Assembly: GCA_910583605.1 (NCBI GenBank)
Contig: CAJTXN010000016.1
Span: 1-63,015 of the forward strand
Origin: an uncultured Lachnospiraceae bacterium
GTDB taxonomy: Bacteria > Bacillota > Clostridia > Lachnospirales > Lachnospiraceae
Reading direction: 5' to 3'
Length of the DNA: 63,015 bases
Under the pieces are notes generated by a model that had not been told where the DNA came from, did not search any database, and saw only the letters and a list, made by a program, of their open reading frames with translations. The position numbers were made by a program, and so were the translations under genes. Below are positions 45,155 through 53,786 of this stretch, piece after piece. Position 1 is the first letter of the stretch. Every line of letters starts with the position of its first letter.

Positions 45155-46525
45155 ATGGATGAAAAGTTTGATTTTACCCGGGGAAGTATACTCGGTAAAA
45201 TGATAAAATTTATGGTTCCGGTCTTTGGAGCATTGGTATTGCAGGCCATGTATGGAGCTGTAGATATGTGGGTGGTCGGAAGGTTCGGAACTACGGCAGG
45301 GATATCGGCAGTATCCACCGGAAGCAGTATCATTAATCTGGTAACATTTACAATCTGCGGTCTGTCCATGGGAATTACGGTTTTAATCGGAAGATATATA
45401 GGAGAAGGAAAAAATCACAGGATTGGTAAGATTATTGGCGGTGTTATATATTTCTTTGCCATACTGTCGGTTATTCTGACGGTTTTCATGCTGATATTTG
45501 CAGACCGGCTGGCGGTTCTTATGCAGGCTCCGAAAGGAGCGGAAAGTCTGACGGCGCTTTATGTCCGAATCTGCGGCGGAGGTATTGTATTTATTATTGC
45601 CTATAATGTGATTAGCAGCATTTTCAGGGGAATGGGAAATTCCAGGCTTCCGTTGCTGTTTGTAGCCATTGCCTGCGGCGTGAATGTGGTGGGGGACCTT
45701 CTGTTTGTTGCAGTATTTCATATGAATGTTGCAGGCGCTGCGCTGGCTACAATTCTGGCCCAGGCGGTCAGCGTTATATTGTCTCTGATGATCATAAGGA
45801 AACAAAAGCTGCCTTTTGGCTTTCATAAGACGGATATCCGTTTTTCAAAAGAGGTTCGGAAATTTCTTGTTCTGGGTGCACCGATCGCACTGCAGGAATT
45901 GCTGACCAATGCTTCCTTTCTTGCATTGTGTGCTTTTGTGAATAAACTGGATATGGATGCTTCGGCAGGATACGGTATTGCCCAGAAAATTGTAAGTTTT
46001 GTGATGCTGGTACCGTCTGCACTTATGCAGTCCATGGCATCCATGGTGGCACAGAATGTGGGAGCCGGAAAAGAGAAACGGGCGAGACAGTCCATGCTGT
46101 ATGGCATGGCCGTCGGTGCCGCCGTGGGTGTGGTAATCGGTATGGCTTCTTTTTTCTTTGGAGATATTCTGGCCGGTCTGTTTACAAAAGACCCGGCAGT
46201 CATTGTAAGGGCTGCGGAATATTTAAAAGGATTTAGTCCGGAAGCCGTTGTAACCTGCATTTTGTTTAGTTTTATCGGTTATTATAACGGACATGAAAAA
46301 ACAGTGTTTGTAATGGCGCAAGGGCTGGCTCAGACCTGTCTTGTCCGGCTTCCCATGTCATACTATATGAGCAGCCGGAATAATGCTTCTCTGGCGGAAA
46401 TCGGTTTGGCGGCGCCAACGGCTACGGTATTTGGAATTATACTCTGCAGCATTTATTTTTTAGTTTTAAACAAAACCATTAAAATCGAAGAAAAAGAGAG
46501 GATACGCAATGAAAAGGAATGTTAG
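45155..46525 (+). CDS. MATE-family multidrug efflux transporter
   Basis: 456 residues with about twelve membrane helices in two MatE halves (PVFGALVLQAMYGAVDMWVV, and VLGAPIALQELLTNASFLAL). It is an Na- or H-driven antiporter exporting cationic drugs. AAAGGA precedes the ATG. It is preceded by a promoter plus a terminator hairpin, and overlaps the next gene by 17 bp. The substrate is unknown. Confidence 0.93.
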   Translation: MDEKFDFTRGSILGKMIKFMVPVFGALVLQAMYGAVDMWVVGRFGTTAGISAVSTGSSIINLVTFTICGLSMGITVLIGRYIGEGKNHRIGKIIGGVIYFFAILSVILTVFMLIFADRLAVLMQAPKGAESLTALYVRICGGGIVFIIAYNVISSIFRGMGNSRLPLLFVAIACGVNVVGDLLFVAVFHMNVAGAALATILAQAVSVILSLMIIRKQKLPFGFHKTDIRFSKEVRKFLVLGAPIALQELLTNASFLALCAFVNKLDMDASAGYGIAQKIVSFVMLVPSALMQSMASMVAQNVGAGKEKRARQSMLYGMAVGAAVGVVIGMASFFFGDILAGLFTKDPAVIVRAAEYLKGFSPEAVVTCILFSFIGYYNGHEKTVFVMAQGLAQTCLVRLPMSYYMSSRNNASLAEIGLAAPTATVFGIILCSIYFLVLNKTIKIEEKERIRNEKEC

Positions 46526-47222
46526 TCTGGAGGAAATATCTGATGGGAAGCTATATGGTTTAAATGATATGGTAAAAGCAGACTGCGGAGACTGTAAAGG
46601 CTGCTTTGCCTGCTGTCATGGGATGGGGCAATCCGTTGTTCTGGACCCTTTTGATGTTTTCAGGCTGTTACAGGGAATGGTAACCATGCAGGAACATGAA
46701 AAACCGGATTTCAATTCTTTGATGACTGTAGTGGAACTAAATGTGGCAGACGGGATTATCCTGCCGAATCTTAAGATGAACGGAAAGAATGAAAGCTGCG
46801 TATTTCTCAATGAAGAAGGACGCTGTAAAATACATTCACACAGGCCGGGGATATGCAGGATATTTCCACTGGGGCGGTATTATACGGAAGGCGGTTTTCA
46901 ATATTTCCTTCAAATTTACGAATGCAGAAATGACAAACGAACAAAAGTAAAGGTAAAAAAATGGATTGATACACCGGATGTGAAACGTTATGAAATGTTT
47001 ATCAATGACTGGCATTATTTTTTGAAAGAGATGGAGGAACTGGTTCGGTCTTCCGATAGTGATGAAAAAATCCGGGAAATTAACATGGAAATATTAAATC
47101 AATTTTATGTCAGTTTATATCAGACGGACCTGGATTTTTATCAGCAGTTTTATGAAAGACTGGACCTGATGAAAAAGAAGTATAAGATAGTACCGGCAGA
47201 TACTGACAGAGGATTTTATTGA
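46509..47222 (+). CDS. YkgJ-family cysteine-cluster protein
   Basis: 237 residues. The cluster CGDCKGCFACC near residue 25, then CVFLNEEGRCKIHSHRPGIC and IYEC, defines the YkgJ zinc/iron-chelating domain, of unknown function. The C-terminal about 100 residues are charged and helical. It overlaps the MATE gene by 17 bp, so the two are translationally coupled, and a terminator follows at 47241. Confidence 0.87.
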   Translation: MKRNVSLEEISDGKLYGLNDMVKADCGDCKGCFACCHGMGQSVVLDPFDVFRLLQGMVTMQEHEKPDFNSLMTVVELNVADGIILPNLKMNGKNESCVFLNEEGRCKIHSHRPGICRIFPLGRYYTEGGFQYFLQIYECRNDKRTKVKVKKWIDTPDVKRYEMFINDWHYFLKEMEELVRSSDSDEKIREINMEILNQFYVSLYQTDLDFYQQFYERLDLMKKKYKIVPADTDRGFY

Positions 47223-47240
47223 AGTTTGCATACAGATTAT

Positions 47241-47289
47241 ATATGCATAAACATTTTGGATTTATATGTGTTTATGCATATGTTTTTTT
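47241..47289 (+). terminator. intrinsic terminator overlapping convergent gene
   Basis: ATATGCATAAACA (47241-47253) and TGTTTATGCATAT (47269-47281) form a perfect 13-bp stem, followed by T7. Its right arm lies in the last codons of the convergent regulator gene. Confidence 0.85.
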
Positions 47290-47630
47290 ATTGCATCAAA
47301 ACTTTCCCGGCTGATAACATGTTCAATCCGGCAGGCATCTTCCGCCGCAATATTTTTGTCTACACCCAGCGATTCCAGGCATCTGGATAAAATTTTGTGG
47401 CGTTCGTATATCATGTCCGCTACTTCGCGGCCGCTTTCCGTAAGAGAAATAAAACCGGATTCATTAACCGTGATCATGCCATTTTGCCGGAGATTTTTCA
47501 TTGCCACACTGATGCTTGATTTTTTGTAGTTCAGTTCATTGGCAATATCGATGGAACGGACAACAGGAAGCTTCTGGCTCAGTATTAAAATTGTTTCTAA
47601 ATAGTTTTCAGCGGATTCATTAGATTTCAT
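47262..47630 (-). CDS. DtxR/MntR-family metal-dependent regulator
   Basis: 122 residues: an N-terminal winged helix (SAENYLETILILSQKLPVVR, SIDIANELNYKKSSISVAMK) and a metal-binding dimerisation domain (ERHKILSRCLESLGVDKNIA, EDACRIEHVISRESFDAI). It lacks the SH3-like third domain, as in MntR. Such proteins repress manganese or iron uptake genes when metal is bound. It has its own promoter (47735-47763). A palindromic site lies 260 bp upstream at the FeoB-associated gene. Confidence 0.9.
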   Translation of the reverse strand: MKSNESAENYLETILILSQKLPVVRSIDIANELNYKKSSISVAMKNLRQNGMITVNESGFISLTESGREVADMIYERHKILSRCLESLGVDKNIAAEDACRIEHVISRESFDAIKKHMHKHI

Positions 47631-47734
47631 TTGACAGATACTATATGCTGGTTTTAAAAACCATAATGCTATAAATATAGCGGCATATTCCTTTCTTTTG
47701 GGATTATTTGTTTCATTGTTTTGATAATATAAAA

Positions 47735-47763
47735 ATTATAGCATATTGATAAAATTTAGGCAA
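47735..47763 (-). promoter_or_regulatory. promoter of DtxR/MntR-family gene
   Basis: On the minus strand TTGCCT and TATAAT are separated by 17 nt. The 5' leader would be about 100 nt. Confidence 0.7.
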
Positions 47764-47824
47764 TATGGTGCAGAATGCGTGTTTTTGATTTGTCAATTTT
47801 TGAAAATCAATTTGTAAATTTAAC

Positions 47825-47860
47825 AAAGGTATCTGCCTCTGCGTCCTGCCAGCCAAATTA
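47825..47860. repeat. solo half-copy of palindromic element
   Basis: On the minus strand, TGGCTGGCAGGACGCAGAGG, then CAGATACCTTT, matches the right arm and terminus of copy S2. The partner arm is missing. It ends 13 bp upstream of the -35 box of the FeoB-associated gene. Confidence 0.65.
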
Positions 47861-47873
47861 CGAAAAAAAGTTA

Positions 47874-47905
47874 TTGACAACTAATAAGGGTTAGTATATA
47901 CTAAC
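47874..47905 (+). promoter_or_regulatory. promoter and palindromic operator of FeoB-associated gene
   Basis: TTGACA (47874-47879) and TATACT (47897-47902) have a 17-nt spacer. A perfect 16-bp palindrome, GTTAGTATATACTAAC (47890-47905), covers the -10, as expected for a repressor site of the DtxR or Fur class. Confidence 0.75.
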
Positions 47906-47971
47906 TATAAATTTAACTATAAAAATTGAAACAGCTGATTTTAACCCAATATAAGAAAGGCAGGCAGCAAA

Positions 47972-48115
47972 ATGGGCACACTGGTCATCGGACTTTTTTT
48001 AGCAGGAATCATATCATTGATAATAACAACCATGGTCAAAGACAAAAAAGCAGGAAAGTCATTACAATGCGGTTGTGATTGTAAACATTGTAGTGGTCAC
48101 TGCAGACATGACTGA
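47972..48115 (+). CDS. FeoB-associated Cys-rich membrane protein
   Basis: 47 residues: an N-terminal hydrophobic helix (LVIGLFLAGIISLIITTMV), a Lys-rich turn, then a Cys/His tail (CGCDCKHCSGHCRHD) with five Cys and three His after the helix. This matches the short FeoB-associated family usually found beside the ferrous iron pump genes, where it may hand over or receive iron. No feoA or feoB is present here. GAAAGGCAGG precedes the ATG. Promoter at 47874 and terminator at 48137 make it monocistronic. Confidence 0.85.
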   Translation: MGTLVIGLFLAGIISLIITTMVKDKKAGKSLQCGCDCKHCSGHCRHD

Positions 48116-48136
48116 TAAAATAGTTTAATGACAGGG

Positions 48137-48180
48137 AAATGTTCCATCAATAATAAAGATTGGTGGAACATTTCTTTTTT
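48137..48180 (+). terminator. intrinsic terminator
   Basis: AAATGTTCCATCAAT (48137-48151) pairs with ATTGGTGGAACATTT (48159-48173), followed by T6. It ends the FeoB-associated gene. Confidence 0.9.
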
Positions 48181-48284
48181 AAAAAATACTTTAAAAAGTC
48201 ATGAAAAAATGGTACACTTTAAAGGAGATATTTTAGAAGTAAAAACACTCTTTGGTCCGGGTGTTATCTACGGAGGCTATAATT

Positions 48285-49013
48285 ATGATGGTTACTTATC
48301 ATTTGTTATCAAACAAAGGAAGCCGGAAAAAGAACGAAGACAGGATAGGCAGTTATATATGGAATCAGGAGTATTGTTTTGCACTGGCAGATGGACTTGG
48401 CGGACATGAGAAAGGTGATTTGGCATCTAAGATAGTTATAGATACCAGTATAGATTCATTTAAAAAAGAGGGTTTTAGTCAATTTTATATCAGAGAAGCA
48501 TTTGAACTTAGTCAGGAACATCTGCTGCAGGAGCAGAAAAGGCTTCAGATGTCGGACGATATAAAGACAACACTGGTATTGTTGTGCATATCAGAAAAAA
48601 AGATAGAATGGGGACACATTGGTGATTCCAGACTGTATCTGTTTAAAAATAAAAAATATGTAAGTCATACATTAGACCATAGTGTACCGCAGATGCTGGT
48701 AAACATAGGAGAGATTAAGGATAAAGATATCAGAAATCATCCTGACCGCAGCCATTTACTGAGAGTAATGGGAATTGAATGGGACAGGCCGAGATATGAG
48801 ATATCGGAAACGATTGATACGGAATCCGGAATGGCATTTTTACTGGCAAGCGACGGGTTCTGGGAACTGATAGAGGAAGAAGACATGGTAAAGTGTCTGA
48901 AGAAAGCCAGGGATATCCATGAATGGATGAACCAGATGGAGAAAATTGTTATTAAAAACGGTCAGGGAAAGGACATGGATAATTATTCGGCAATAGGGGT
49001 CTGGATAAAGTAA
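48285..49013 (+). CDS. PP2C-family protein phosphatase
   Basis: About 242 residues. The Mn/Mg-binding Asp motifs are visible: NEDRIGSY, ADGLGGHEKGD, GHIGDSRLY, LASDGFWE and the final DNYSAI. It should dephosphorylate Ser/Thr proteins in the cytosol, most likely those acted on by the kinase encoded 121 bp downstream. The ATG at 48285 has GGAGGC 7 nt upstream; the earlier TTG at 48252 lacks a site. Confidence 0.9.
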   Translation: MMVTYHLLSNKGSRKKNEDRIGSYIWNQEYCFALADGLGGHEKGDLASKIVIDTSIDSFKKEGFSQFYIREAFELSQEHLLQEQKRLQMSDDIKTTLVLLCISEKKIEWGHIGDSRLYLFKNKKYVSHTLDHSVPQMLVNIGEIKDKDIRNHPDRSHLLRVMGIEWDRPRYEISETIDTESGMAFLLASDGFWELIEEEDMVKCLKKARDIHEWMNQMEKIVIKNGQGKDMDNYSAIGVWIK

Positions 49014-49134
49014 ACAGCTATTAAATATATATTAATTCGGAACAAAAACATTGCATGGAATTCTAATCAATGTTATACTATTTTTAGTCAAATTATACAA
49101 AAAAACTAGTAAATATATAGGGAGGCATACTGAT

Positions 49135-50931
49135 ATGAGTAAAATAAATCCTGATTATTTATGTCCAGGATGCATGGCAGTTTTAGATGAACCCGACTTA
49201 CCGTGTCCTTTGTGTGGTTTTGATAAGAGTACATATTCTCCATCACCCCGCAGCCTGCGCCCGTTTACGAAATTAAACGGCAAATATATGGTAGGAAAAG
49301 TAATCGGTGAAGGCGGTTTCGGTATCACTTATATTGGTTTTAATTTAGATACGGATTTGCCGGTAGCGATTAAAGAGTATTTTCCGGCAGAACTGGCAAC
49401 AAGAGATACATTACAGGGAAACACCATTAATATTTTTTCAGGTGAAGCAAAAGATTTATATAGAGAAGGATTGGAGAAATATTTAAGAGAAGCAAGAAAT
49501 CTGACCATGTTCTCCGATTTGACAGGTATTGTTACCGTTAAGGACTTTTTTTATGAGAATGATACCGCATATATCATTATGGAATATATCAACGGTATTA
49601 CATTAAAACAGCATCTCACCAAAGTCGGCGGTAAGATGAAACAGAATGAAGTCATTAAAATGATGAAGCCGGTACTGGAATCCATGAATCAGATTCATGA
49701 AGTGGGTATTATACACAGAGATATCAGTCCGGATAATATTATGATTACAAGGAATAATCAGATTAAGCTGACGGATTTCGGTGCTGCCCGTGTGTTTGAT
49801 ACGGAAGATAATAAAAGTATAACGGTGGTTCTGAAACGAGGTTATGCTCCGGAGGAACAGTATCGTGCCAAAGGAAATCAGGGACCGTGGACCGACGTTT
49901 ATGCGTTATGTGCTACCATGTATAAAATGATTACTGGTATTACTCCTCAGGAAGCATTGGAACGAATGATTGAAGACAATGTTGAACCACTGTCAAAGTT
50001 TGATTCTTCCATCTGGCCGGAAACTGAGTATGCGATTATGAAGGGTCTGGCATTACGGGCCCAGGACCGTTTCCAGACGGTAAATGAGCTTATTGATGCG
50101 TTGTATTACAGCGTATTGGAGACCGATGAAAACGGAAACCGGCATTTGATACTCACAAGAGATACAACGTCGGAAAGCACATCGGCTTCGCAGCCCGAAC
50201 CGGCTGCAGTACCATCTCTTAAGAATGAAGATGAATTTGAAGTAAAACCGATTGTTGTCAGTATCGGAAAGACTGCAGAAACATATGCACAGCCTTCCGT
50301 TCAGCCAATGCCACAGCCGATTCCGCAGCCGGAACAAAAACCAAAACCGGCTCCGCAGCCCGAACCGGCTGCATCACCGGCTCGACCGAAAACAACTGTT
50401 CCGCAGCCGGAATCAAAACCGGCATCGCCGGTACAGGCAGCGGCTTCGCAACCGTCTGCCGAACAGAAACAGACATCAAAAAATACAGCAGAGAATAAGA
50501 AAGGCGGATTCTTTAAGTCTACATTTAAGAAACTGGTAAAGCTCCAGCTTGGCAAAGTAAGATTTGAAGATAATATTACGGATTTGAATGTAGAACATAT
50601 GGATATAGGTAATATATCCGTGTTAAAGGATTGTCTGCAGCTTCAGAAATTGGTGCTCAGTAATAATATGTTGGATGATTTGTCGCCGATTTCCGAATGT
50701 AAATCCTTGGAATATCTCGCATTGAGGAATACCCTTGTAGGAGATTTATCAACCATATCCGGTCTTGAGAATCTAAAATATCTTGACCTTTGGGGAACAA
50801 GAGTGACAGATTTACATGATATTTATACCCTTAAGAATCTTACATATCTTTGTGTAAAGAATACGGAAATCAGACAAAGCCAGATAGATGATTTTAAAAA
50901 GTATGTTCCGAATTGTGTGGTAGAGATATAA
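49135..50931 (+). CDS. Ser/Thr protein kinase with zinc ribbon and leucine-rich repeats
   Basis: 598 residues. Cys 10, 13, 24 and 27 (CPGCM, CPLCG) form an N-terminal zinc ribbon. The kinase domain (about 50-320) has GEGGFG, Lys80 in VAIKEYF, HRDISPDNIMIT and LTDFGAARVF, the complete catalytic set. Residues about 340-475 are a Pro/Gln/Glu-rich linker with PQPEP-type repeats, and the last about 110 residues are leucine-rich repeats (LQKLVLSNNMLDDLSPISEC). No membrane helix is evident. GGGAGG precedes the ATG at 49135. With PP2C upstream it forms a phosphorylation switch; the LRRs may recruit partners. Confidence 0.9.
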   Translation: MSKINPDYLCPGCMAVLDEPDLPCPLCGFDKSTYSPSPRSLRPFTKLNGKYMVGKVIGEGGFGITYIGFNLDTDLPVAIKEYFPAELATRDTLQGNTINIFSGEAKDLYREGLEKYLREARNLTMFSDLTGIVTVKDFFYENDTAYIIMEYINGITLKQHLTKVGGKMKQNEVIKMMKPVLESMNQIHEVGIIHRDISPDNIMITRNNQIKLTDFGAARVFDTEDNKSITVVLKRGYAPEEQYRAKGNQGPWTDVYALCATMYKMITGITPQEALERMIEDNVEPLSKFDSSIWPETEYAIMKGLALRAQDRFQTVNELIDALYYSVLETDENGNRHLILTRDTTSESTSASQPEPAAVPSLKNEDEFEVKPIVVSIGKTAETYAQPSVQPMPQPIPQPEQKPKPAPQPEPAASPARPKTTVPQPESKPASPVQAAASQPSAEQKQTSKNTAENKKGGFFKSTFKKLVKLQLGKVRFEDNITDLNVEHMDIGNISVLKDCLQLQKLVLSNNMLDDLSPISECKSLEYLALRNTLVGDLSTISGLENLKYLDLWGTRVTDLHDIYTLKNLTYLCVKNTEIRQSQIDDFKKYVPNCVVEI

Positions 50932-50965
50932 GCCGGCAGATAGGAACACAGGTCAACGGATATTT

Positions 50966-51010
50966 AATACCATAGGGTGTAGATTTTACATCCTATGGTA
51001 TTTTGGTTTT
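50966..51010 (+). terminator. intrinsic terminator after kinase gene
   Basis: AATACCATAGG (50966-50976) pairs with CCTATGGTATT (50992-51002), followed by a T-rich stretch. Read-through into the membrane-protein gene 51 bp on remains possible. Confidence 0.8.
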
Positions 51011-51061
51011 TATAATACAGGCGGTTGTCTGTCAGAATAATACTTTTTAAGGAGAAGTGAA

Positions 51062-51721
51062 ATGAATTCAGAATCGAAAAAGGGAAAATATGGATACGTA
51101 CTGTTAGCAGTTTTTGTATTGGTATTGGGAATCGCAGCAGTAATTGTTTCCGGAAGTGAAACCATTGGATATATGAAAGGTCCGGCAGATATCAGCAACA
51201 TGAGCGGCAGTGAACTGGAGGATGTGGTATATGGAGAGATTGAATTATCCAAAGCTTTTTTATATGGCTGTTATGATATTTCGTACAATACTGAAAATGG
51301 AATAAATACGCCGGAAACTTACTCATATATTTTATATATTGGTGATTATGTATCCGGTAATGCTAAATTTATCGGAATAGAGGTAAATGAAGATAAGATA
51401 GAAGATATGGACAGGATTGTGGACGAAAGCTGGGAAGCAATTAAAGCAGGCAAACCTTTGGAAGAATATAGTGAACTTAAGATTAAGGGGAAACTTAAAA
51501 AAATGTCAGATGACGGATACACAAGTTTTGCGAATGAATTAACCAAAATGGGTATTGATTCGTCAACTATCCAGAAGAATACGCTGCGTCTCGTGTTGGA
51601 TGAAAACGGAACTACAGACAATAATATGTTTATATTATTTGGTGCCGGGGTAATACTTATACTGACCGGAATTATCTGGAGTATATGTATAATATTAATA
51701 AAGCATAAGAAAAAAATATAA
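51062..51721 (+). CDS. membrane protein of unknown function
   Basis: 219 residues, not recognised. A membrane helix near the N-terminus (YVLLAVFVLVLGIAAVIVSG) and one near the C-terminus (FILFGAGVILILTGIIWSIC) bracket about 165 extracytoplasmic residues with no known motif. The protein ends in HKKKI. AAGGAG precedes the ATG. It is 36 bp upstream of the MoxR gene, so it probably belongs to that envelope operon. Confidence 0.7.
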   Translation: MNSESKKGKYGYVLLAVFVLVLGIAAVIVSGSETIGYMKGPADISNMSGSELEDVVYGEIELSKAFLYGCYDISYNTENGINTPETYSYILYIGDYVSGNAKFIGIEVNEDKIEDMDRIVDESWEAIKAGKPLEEYSELKIKGKLKKMSDDGYTSFANELTKMGIDSSTIQKNTLRLVLDENGTTDNNMFILFGAGVILILTGIIWSICIILIKHKKKI

Positions 51722-51756
51722 TTTAATAACAGAGTAGAAAGGATGGATTGGGTTAC

Positions 51757-52695
51757 ATGGATATGATAAATAAATTAGATAAAGATTTGAAAGAAGTAAT
51801 TGAGGAGATAAAGAAAGTAATTGCCGGAAAAGATGATATTATTATAAAAGTATTTGCGGCAATGCTGTCCGGCGGACATATATTGTTGGAAGACGTACCG
51901 GGGGTAGGAAAGACCACCCTTGCAGTGGCATTTTCCAGAGCTTTGTCGTTGGATTACCGCAGAGTTCAGTTTACACCTGATGTATTGCCGTCTGATGTGG
52001 TTGGTTTCTCTATGTTTAATAAAAAAATAAATGATTTTGAATTTAAAGAGGGTGCGGCGATGTGTAATCTCCTGCTGGCGGATGAAATTAACAGAACCTC
52101 TCCGAAAACCCAGGCAGCGCTGTTGGAGGTTATGGAAGAAAAGAGAGTGACGGTAGACGGGGAAACGCATTATCTGCCGGACCCTTTTATTGTTATTGCC
52201 ACCCAGAATCCGGTGGGATATGTGGGAACCCAGAAACTGCCGGAATCCCAGCTGGACCGTTTTATGATTAAATTGTCTATGGGATATCCGGATGAAGAAA
52301 ACGAAATTAATGTATATAAAGGACGAAGTTACTCTGCTCTGGAACTGGTAAATCATGTATTGGAAAAAGATTCTATTTTAACAATGAGAAAACAGGTGGA
52401 ACAGGTACATATTGATGAGAAAATTTATGATTATGTAGCAAAACTTGTAAGGGATACCAGAGATAACCAGTATATTTCATTGGGAATCAGTCCGCGAGGA
52501 GGCCTGGCGCTGATCAATATGGCAAAGGGGCTTGCATTTTTATGCGGCAGGGATTATGTGGTTCCGGAAGATGTATTGGAAGCGCTGCCGGATGTTGCAA
52601 TTCATAGAATTGTTTTGAGTTCAAAAGCAAAGGCAAATGGGTACTCGGAAACCGATATTTTAGAAGAATTAAAGAAAAAAATTGCAATACCGTAA
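51757..52695 (+). CDS. MoxR-family AAA ATPase
   Basis: About 312 residues. Walker A (EDVPGVGKTTLAVAF), Walker B (LLADEINRTSPKTQAALLEV) and the sensor/Arg region (ATQNPVGYVGTQKLPESQLD) are intact, followed by the AAA lid. MoxR ATPases act as chaperones for partner proteins, usually with the DUF58 protein encoded downstream. The start could be ATG 51757 or 51763, or TTG 51748, which has the better-placed AAAGG. Confidence 0.92.
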   Translation: MDMINKLDKDLKEVIEEIKKVIAGKDDIIIKVFAAMLSGGHILLEDVPGVGKTTLAVAFSRALSLDYRRVQFTPDVLPSDVVGFSMFNKKINDFEFKEGAAMCNLLLADEINRTSPKTQAALLEVMEEKRVTVDGETHYLPDPFIVIATQNPVGYVGTQKLPESQLDRFMIKLSMGYPDEENEINVYKGRSYSALELVNHVLEKDSILTMRKQVEQVHIDEKIYDYVAKLVRDTRDNQYISLGISPRGGLALINMAKGLAFLCGRDYVVPEDVLEALPDVAIHRIVLSSKAKANGYSETDILEELKKKIAIP

Positions 52696-52709
52696 GAGAA
52701 AGGATTTCT

Positions 52710-53786
52710 ATGTGGGGAAAAAGATTTAGTTATTTTTGCTTTCTGGCATTGATACTGTTCGGTCTGCTGTTTTATCATCACTATGTGATGATGGTATGGG
52801 TGGTAATCCTGGCGGTACTGCCGGCAGTCTCTTTTATATTAACAAAACTGACAGTGAATAAGATTCATATCGGTATTATGACTGATAAATCTTCGGTAGG
52901 AAAAAATGTTCCCGTTGATATATATTTTACCGTAAAAAATGGTTTTGTTGCACCGATTGAAAATCTAAAACTGAATGTTAAGATTTTTAATGCTTTTTAT
53001 AAAAATAATGAAGAATATGAACTGGTGATTCCGTCAGTTCCTTTTTCCGAGAGAAAAGTCAGTATGCGGGTTTCGGGAAAATACTGTGGCAGAATGATCA
53101 TACAGATTGAAAAAGTGATCATGGAAGATTTTTTAGGGCTGTTCCGGTTTGAAAAAGAACTGAATGTAACAGATGAAGTTACAATCATGCCGGAGAGAAA
53201 TATAGAACTTCCTCAGATCAATCTGTCTGACAGCGGAGTGGCGAATGATGATGAGGTACAATATGTAAAGGGCGATGATGTCTCACAGATTTCCCAGATC
53301 AGAGATTATATTCCGGGCGATAAGCTGCAGAACATCCATTGGAAACTGAGTGCAAAAAATGAAGAACTTCAGGTTAAGGAGTTTAGCAAGCCGTATTCGG
53401 ATGAGGTTACGCTTTTGGTAGAACTTTCAATTCAGACGGACAAGCCGGAGATTACGGACAGTATTATTGAAGCATATTATGCATCCGGTAAATATCTGCT
53501 GAAAAACGGAAGGCGGTTTCGAACTTCCTGGTTTAATACGAAGACAAAGGAATTGTTTGAAACGAAAATAGAAACCGATGAAGAACTGGATATTTCTCTC
53601 AATGAATTATATTATATGATACCGTATGAAAATCCTGCACTTACATACAGCAGTTATATGGCGGTTCATTCAGAGCCTACAACGACGGTGATGTATATTT
53701 CGGATGCCGGTGTAAGCGGAATATCAGGTGAGAGATTTGACATTTCGGATGATAAGGTGGTGATTACATGTCTTTCCGTTCAATAG
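52710..53786 (+). CDS. DUF58 domain-containing membrane protein
   Basis: 358 residues. Two adjacent N-terminal helices (SYFCFLALILFGLLFYH, MVWVVILAVLPAVSFI) are followed by an immunoglobulin-like strand region and the DUF58 core (VKGDDVSQISQIRDYIPGDK, IHWKLSAKNEELQVKEF). DUF58 proteins commonly pair with MoxR ATPases. It starts 14 bp after the MoxR gene and overlaps the transglutaminase gene by 19 bp. Confidence 0.9.
   Translation: MWGKRFSYFCFLALILFGLLFYHHYVMMVWVVILAVLPAVSFILTKLTVNKIHIGIMTDKSSVGKNVPVDIYFTVKNGFVAPIENLKLNVKIFNAFYKNNEEYELVIPSVPFSERKVSMRVSGKYCGRMIIQIEKVIMEDFLGLFRFEKELNVTDEVTIMPERNIELPQINLSDSGVANDDEVQYVKGDDVSQISQIRDYIPGDKLQNIHWKLSAKNEELQVKEFSKPYSDEVTLLVELSIQTDKPEITDSIIEAYYASGKYLLKNGRRFRTSWFNTKTKELFETKIETDEELDISLNELYYMIPYENPALTYSSYMAVHSEPTTTVMYISDAGVSGISGERFDISDDKVVITCLSVQ

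Noticed and set aside
48128..48409. 93-codon frame on the plus strand
   Set aside because: It starts in the terminator hairpin of the FeoB-associated gene and overlaps the clearly real PP2C gene in another frame.
50053..50555. Several frames in the kinase linker region
   Set aside because: The Pro/Gln-rich repeat keeps all frames open; they are low-complexity shadows.
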